Positions 60,104 through 64,000 of a DNA stretch of 64,000 nucleotides are shown here, in pieces. Every line of letters begins with the position of its first letter. Position 1 is the stretch's first letter. Below the pieces are notes generated by a model that was not told where the DNA came from, made no database searches, and saw nothing but the letters and a program-made list of their open reading frames with translations. The DNA is taken from assembly GCA_950295325.1 (NCBI GenBank), contig OX485807.1, forward strand, positions 808,501-872,500, written 5' to 3'. Origin of the DNA: Polytrichum commune (lineage: Eukaryota; Streptophyta; Polytrichopsida; Polytrichales; Polytrichaceae). The position numbers were made by a program, and so were the translations under genes.

Positions 60104-60403
60104 CACCGTTTTGGTATTTAGTGTCACTTGGATGTCACTTACCGTATTATGAGGCCTCCCATAGGCTACACTATTGGTCAACTTGGTCAACCAATGACCT
60201 CAATAATATCTTCCTCTTTGCCTCATCAAGTGTCCCAATGTGCTACGAGGTCATAATGTAAATATTTTTCCACTTCAAGAAGTGACTTATATTGACAAAT
60301 AATATAAGTTGATAATTAGCATGCATGACACTTTGAGACCTCTAAGTATCTATGCAGTCTAGGTTGTTCGCAAAGAGTGTGCGTGACACTAAATACTATA
60401 AGG
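60104..60403. mobile_element. MITE family C, inverted deletion copy
   Basis: A 300-bp element with left end CACCGTTTTGGTATTTAGTG. Read inversely from the right it matches 59298 onward (GTATTTAGTGTCACGCACAC, CTCAAAGTGTCATGCATGCT), with most of the interior missing. TA flanks at 60102-60103 and 60404-60405. Confidence 0.75.
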
Positions 60404-60404
60404 T

Positions 60405-60620
60405 AGATGAGTCTTAAGTGGTTCGTTTTCTTAATCATACCCCTATATTTGATTGGTATATGGTTTGGTGAGGATCAAAGAGCAAACATCATAAAGAAAC
60501 ATGTGTAAATGAGATTGGACTTCGTCCTCAAAACTTATTAACTATTCTACACTCAACAATGAACACGATTGGGGAAACCTATGTATTCAGTTAAGAAATC
60601 CACAAACATGCACTTCCGAT
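60405..60620. repeat. Family D-related remnant
   Basis: GATGAGTCTTAAGTGGTTCG matches the left tip of family D. ATATGGTTTGGTGAGGATC and the following 100 bp match 24287-24420. It directly abuts the family C element. Confidence 0.5.
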
Positions 60621-60901
60621 AATCATAACTAAATCAAGAGAGGTCCGAATTTCAGTCCAATATGGGGATATGTTCATGCAACATGAGTGTTATTGTGTAA
60701 ATCTAATCTGTAGAAGTTGGAGAACATGAAAAGCAAACCAAATAACACACACATACCTTAAATGGTTATGGGTGATTCAAGTATGCGGGTAGAAACAGAT
60801 TTCGCAGGAGTATATGGTGTTGTGTTCACTATTTTAGTGTCGTCTTTGATATAATTTTTGGATTTTACCTTCACCGAAATAGCACGTTGTTTGCTAGGCA
60901 G

Positions 60902-61839
60902 GCAACAATCATTGGGTTCGTTGAGAATGCACAGGCTCTGCTATCCAGAATTGCTGATCGCTGTTCTATCCATTTGACTTTGGAGTCATGGATTCCTTGG
61001 ATGAGAGCTGCGGAGCAGATCAATGAAAACTTGCAGGTGGCACTGCCGTGGGTGGGAGGTACTTAACTTCCCTTACTTACTGATGATGTCATTCATTCGG
61101 AGATCGTGATTGTGTGAAGGGAATCTCATCTCTTTGAGTCGACGTGAGGAAATATATGATACTTTTCTGGCCCCTGTCAGTCCAGTCCTTGGTTAAAAGG
61201 TATACTATTTGTAATATTTTGTCTGTTTACCCTCAAGTTGCCAACTTAGTAATTGAAGAGCGAGATTATAATAAGAACTGCATCTTGGAAGTAAATCTCC
61301 GTGAAGCAGGCAGCATCAAAATTGGAAATGCGTGCGCGGGCTCAACGGCACAGATTGCCGCCAGAAAATGGTCGCGAAACAGGGATTGCTTGCGGCTCAG
61401 CTCCGGGTCAAGTTAAGTTTCACAAGTGCACAGTTGTTGTTGTTGTTGTTTTTTTTTAAAGAAAAATAAAATTAACCAGGCTCGGCCCAGATTGGGACTC
61501 ACTCGCAAAGTGTAGGATCCTTCGGAGGTTGGAAGTTGGCGAAAGATGTGATGATGTAACCTACTTACTAACTCGCCAAGTTTTGCACTGCAGGTGTTTG
61601 TGGGAGAGATCATGGGAGCAGTAAGGTTAGAAGTTGTAATGGAGCAATATTGTAGCACCCTCTTCCCAGTGTTGATGAAGTCTCCCGCCAATGATGTTGA
61701 ATCCGTGCAACAACAACAACAACAACACTACTGTAATGTTGAAGGTGCTAAGAGTGATGACGAAGTTGTTGTTCACAATGATGCTAGGACCGAATCTGCT
61801 GCGAGAATGAAGAGGCCCAAGAAGATCTGGCACTTGTGA
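60902..61839 (+). CDS. 3' exons of an unrecognised protein gene
   Basis: Three consecutive exons, each a whole number of codons: 60902-61036 (45 codons, after CTAGGCAG, before GTGGCA), 61310-61411 (34 codons, after GAAGCAG, before GTTAAG) and 61594-61839 (81 codons plus stop, after CACTGCAG). The joined product reads ATIIGFVENAQALLSRIADR, then LESWIPWMRAAEQINENLQ, a basic segment KLEMRARAQRHRLPPENG, then VFVGEIMGAVRLEVVMEQYC, a Gln run (QQQQQQ), an acidic stretch (SDDEVVVHND) and a basic end KRPKKIWHL. Mostly helical look, no membrane segment. I do not recognise the family. The first exon is not the 5' end; upstream exons would have to lie beyond the MITE cluster at 58.6-60.6 kb, or the gene is truncated. 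Confidence 0.5.
61437..61455. repeat. (GTT)n run followed by T9
   Basis: A short triplet run in the second intron of the unrecognised gene. Confidence 0.8.
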
Positions 61840-62029
61840 AACAGGCTGCTTCCAAGTCTAGTGTTCAAGTAGTGGCCTCCTAGGGATTAGGCATTGCCGT
61901 TATGGGGTGGTTGTTCTCGTGCCTTGGAAGCCACAAGAATGGTCGCACCAATCCTCGTGTGTTTGGCAGGGTACACATTCCAACATTACCTGCTTCCCAA
62001 AGGAAAGGATGATGGCGATGCTCACCGAT

Positions 62030-62400
62030 TCACAAGCTTTTTAGGTTGTTGTTAGGTTGTGATGAATGCATTCCTCATTTGCCCATCATTATGGTGCCAC
62101 CGATACAAGCTTTTAGGGGTAGGTTGTAAGGCATTCCTCAGATTGATGATGATGTTGGTTGCCAATTGATATAATGTCAAACGATTCAAGTCTTTAGGTT
62201 GGTAGATTAGTGCATTCCTCAGATTGATGATGATGATGTCAATTTGCCCATCGTTATGATGTCACCGATTGAGGGTTTTAGGGGTAGGTTGTGATGCATT
62301 CCTCAGGTGGGTGATGATGATGTTTGGCCAATCGATATGATGTCAGACGATTCAAGTTTTTAGGCTGGTAGATTCAAAGTGTATCCCTCAGATGGATGAT
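62030..62400. repeat. Tandem repeat of about 80-85 bp units, alternating pattern
   Basis: GCATTCCTCA(G) recurs at about 62069, 62132, 62212 and 62297, with a GTATCCCTCAG variant near 62382 (spacings 63, 80, 85, 85). Each unit has GATGATGATG, then (CG)AT(T/A)..ATGTCA..GATT and TTTAGG(G/T)(G/T)GGT. Alternate units are more alike, suggesting a 165-bp higher-order unit. It lies just downstream of the stop at 61839, probably in the 3' UTR or 3' flank. Confidence 0.78.
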
Positions 62401-62540
62401 AATGTTTACCCATGGATGGTATGTTGGTGATAGGGGTGTGCATTGGGCGGCAGCGACACGTACCATGGTCTTTCTGCGCAGTTCGGAGGCAATGCACCCC
62501 GCATAGAAGGTGATTTATATTTATTTATTTATAACTTTTA

Positions 62541-62561
62541 TGTTGTTGTTGTTGTTGTTGG
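62541..62561. repeat. (GTT)7 microsatellite
   Basis: Seven GTT triplets, about 100 bp upstream of the open region of the next gene. Confidence 0.85.
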
Positions 62562-62663
62562 AAGGTTTATTTTTTGTTGTTGTTTAAAAATGTATGTTGT
62601 GCTAGTGAAGTTTGAGTGAATTTGAGGGAACTGGCTGGAGATTACTTGGGTTTGAGATGGTAG

Positions 62664-64000
62664 CACCGGGGGTTTGGGTTTGGGTTTGAGGTTTGGGTTT
62701 CTCAAGTTTCTTTCTTCGTGACACGAGTGGAGAAATCTGGGCATGGTGCAGATTTTTTGCAACCAAGGAGAGTGAGTTGCAGCGATGTGGAGTGCTCACC
62801 TTCGGTGACGGTGGGTAGCCGCTTCAGTGATGCTGCAACTGGGAAGCCTATCCAGCACCGAAACTCGCAGCAGGTGGATGTGGAAGAGCTCGAAGAGGAG
62901 GTGGAACTCCTTCGAAGGAAACTAGCCGCGGAGGCAGCGACCGCCGAGCAACTTAGACAAGAGGTAAAAAAGTCTTATAAGCGGATCCTTGAACTTTGGA
63001 AGATTCTTGAACCCTTGATTGTGGTGAATTCTGCCCTAGAATCGGCTAACTACCGAGGAATTCAATGTGGTTTAGGTAGGAGACTAAGAAAAAGAGGTAA
63101 AGCCTTGTGAGCAGGTCTTTAAATTTTGCCATGAAAGAAATTTCTCTGAATCGAAGAACTTGTGATGAAGTTTCTTGAACCCTCGGTATGCTGAATTTTC
63201 CCAATAGCCGGCATTGCATTCTTAAGCATGTGTAGTAGGTCACTTTATATTCTAGCTTCAAGAATGAATCCAGGAATCAAGCTCACCGGTTACGTGCATT
63301 GTCAAGTGGCACTGAGCTCTCATTAGTTGTTGGCACCTCATTGTTCCCTATCTATCTTTGGACAAAACTCTCAGATACCAAGACTCAACTCAATGAACTT
63401 GCCAAAAAGAAATCTCTGAACCGAGGGTATCGATTTCAGGGTGAACACTCACTACACCGCTGAAGAAGGTTATTGTATAACCATCGAAGGATTCAATGTG
63501 CTATAGGTAGGAGACTTAAAGAAGTAGAGTCTTGTGAGCAGATCTTTTTTGCAATGGAAGGAATCTCTCTGAATTAAAGAACTTGTAATGAAACTCCTTG
63601 AACCCTCGGTGTGCTGAGTTTTTCCCTAGAACCGGCATTGCAATCTTAAGCATGTGAAGGAAGTCTCTTCCTATTCTAGCTTCATGAGTGAATCCAAGAA
63701 TCAAGGTCATCGATTACATGCATTAGTTGACACCTCAATGTTTACCTATCTTCGGACAACTACAGAGATTCAACTTAAAGAACTTGCCAAAAAGTGTTTC
63801 TGAACCGATTCTATGTGCTTTAGGTACGTAACCTGCGATCCGGTGGAAATGTCTGCAACGGCGGTGCCATTGAAGATCGCGGGAAAAGCTTGGAGAGGGA
63901 GAGATTGATTCCGGGTTCCGAGGTAACTGTGCGGAGCAACTGGAATTTAGGAAACCGACCCTCGGCTCCTCCGAAGCAGAGGAAATCCTTCTCCGAGCTT
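62664..64000 (+). CDS. 5' part of an unrecognised coiled-coil-type protein gene, cut by window edge
   Basis: Two exons joined in phase 0: an open region ending at 62963 (donor GAG|GTAAAA) and 63824 to the window end (acceptor GTGCTTTAG). The intron is 860 bp. The frame is open from 62664 but contains no ATG, so the true start is in an upstream exon or the first exon begins at an internal acceptor; the left limit given is the frame limit only. The product includes SDVECSPSVTVGSRFSDAAT, then VDVEELEEEVELLRRKLAAE and AATAEQLRQE|VRNLRSGG, a regular charged heptad-like stretch expected to form a coiled coil. A hydrophilic Ser/Arg-rich region follows (KSLERERLIPGSE, NRPSAPPKQRKSFSEL) and is still open at base 64000. 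Family not recognised. Confidence 0.5.
62669..62700 (+). repeat. Degenerate TTTGGG repeat
   Basis: GGTTTGGGTTTGGGTTTGAG and a further GTTTGGGTTT: five TTTGGG/TTTGAG hexamers, resembling but not equal to plant telomere repeat TTTAGGG. Confidence 0.7.
63055..63823. repeat. 431-bp direct duplication filling the intron of the last gene
   Basis: TTCAATGTG(G/C)T(T/A)TAGGTAGGAGAC occurs at 63061 and 63492 (spacing 431). The following blocks CTTGTGAGCAG, AACCCTCGGT.TGCTGA, CCGGCATTGCA.TCTTAAGCA and AACTTGCCAAAAAG keep order in both. A third start, TTCTATGTGCTTTAGGTACG, at 63809 abuts the exon. Confidence 0.82.

Noticed and set aside
1..64000. LTR retrotransposon, endogenous virus, CRISPR array or gene cluster
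   Set aside because: No reverse transcriptase, integrase, capsid or Cas-like frame, no long terminal repeat pair and no regular spacer array were seen on either strand.

Overview
The window is plant nuclear DNA. All four recognisable protein genes are eukaryotic, are split by GT-AG introns (plus one GC-AG intron), and use plant versions of their families: an ABA/stress/ripening (ASR) protein, DNA polymerase lambda with the plant-type C-terminus, a GEM-like GRAM-domain protein, and translation initiation factor eIF3 subunit f. ASR genes are known from seed plants and are missing from Arabidopsis, so a non-Brassicaceae seed plant is the likeliest source; the sequence does not let me narrow it further. 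No intact autonomous transposon or virus is visible. Between the genes lie AT-rich spacers packed with short non-autonomous inverted-repeat elements (MITEs).

Layout. 1-850: no gene seen. 975-2892 (minus): ASR gene, 3 exons, 185 aa. 3.5-6.5 kb: spacer. 6584-13692 (minus): DNA polymerase lambda, 15 exons, 564 aa, with BRCT, dRP-lyase/helix-hairpin-helix and catalytic parts all intact. 13.7-24.7 kb: spacer with several MITEs. 25206-29356 (plus): GRAM-domain GEM-like gene, 4 exons, 293 aa. 29.4-38.3 kb: spacer with a minisatellite, a C/T tract and nested MITEs. 38303-41550 (plus): eIF3f, 6 exons, 284 aa, preceded by telo-box and site II promoter motifs. 41.6-60.9 kb: the most MITE-dense part, with a perfect 231-bp tandem duplication at 52.8 kb. 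60902-61839 (plus): 3' end of an unrecognised gene (three exons in phase). 62.7-64.0 kb (plus): 5' part of another unrecognised gene with an acidic/basic coiled-coil-like segment, running off the right edge.

The genes do not form a pathway; each is an ordinary single-gene unit (stress protein, DNA repair polymerase, membrane/ABA-linked GRAM protein, translation factor). The most notable structure is in the non-coding DNA. Four introns, in four different genes, contain local direct tandem duplications with units of roughly 220-430 bp, and in two of them the duplicated unit includes the 3' splice-site region. The spacers hold at least five distinguishable MITE families whose target-site duplications can be read directly, including clear nested insertions (a TTA-flanked element inside the terminal repeat of a TA-flanked element; a 105-bp TA-flanked element whose empty site is preserved in a paralogous copy 21 kb away). 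I found no evidence of a novel enzymatic or defence system.

All exon borders were placed by hand from splice consensus, reading-frame phase and remembered family conservation. No alignment or database search was run.
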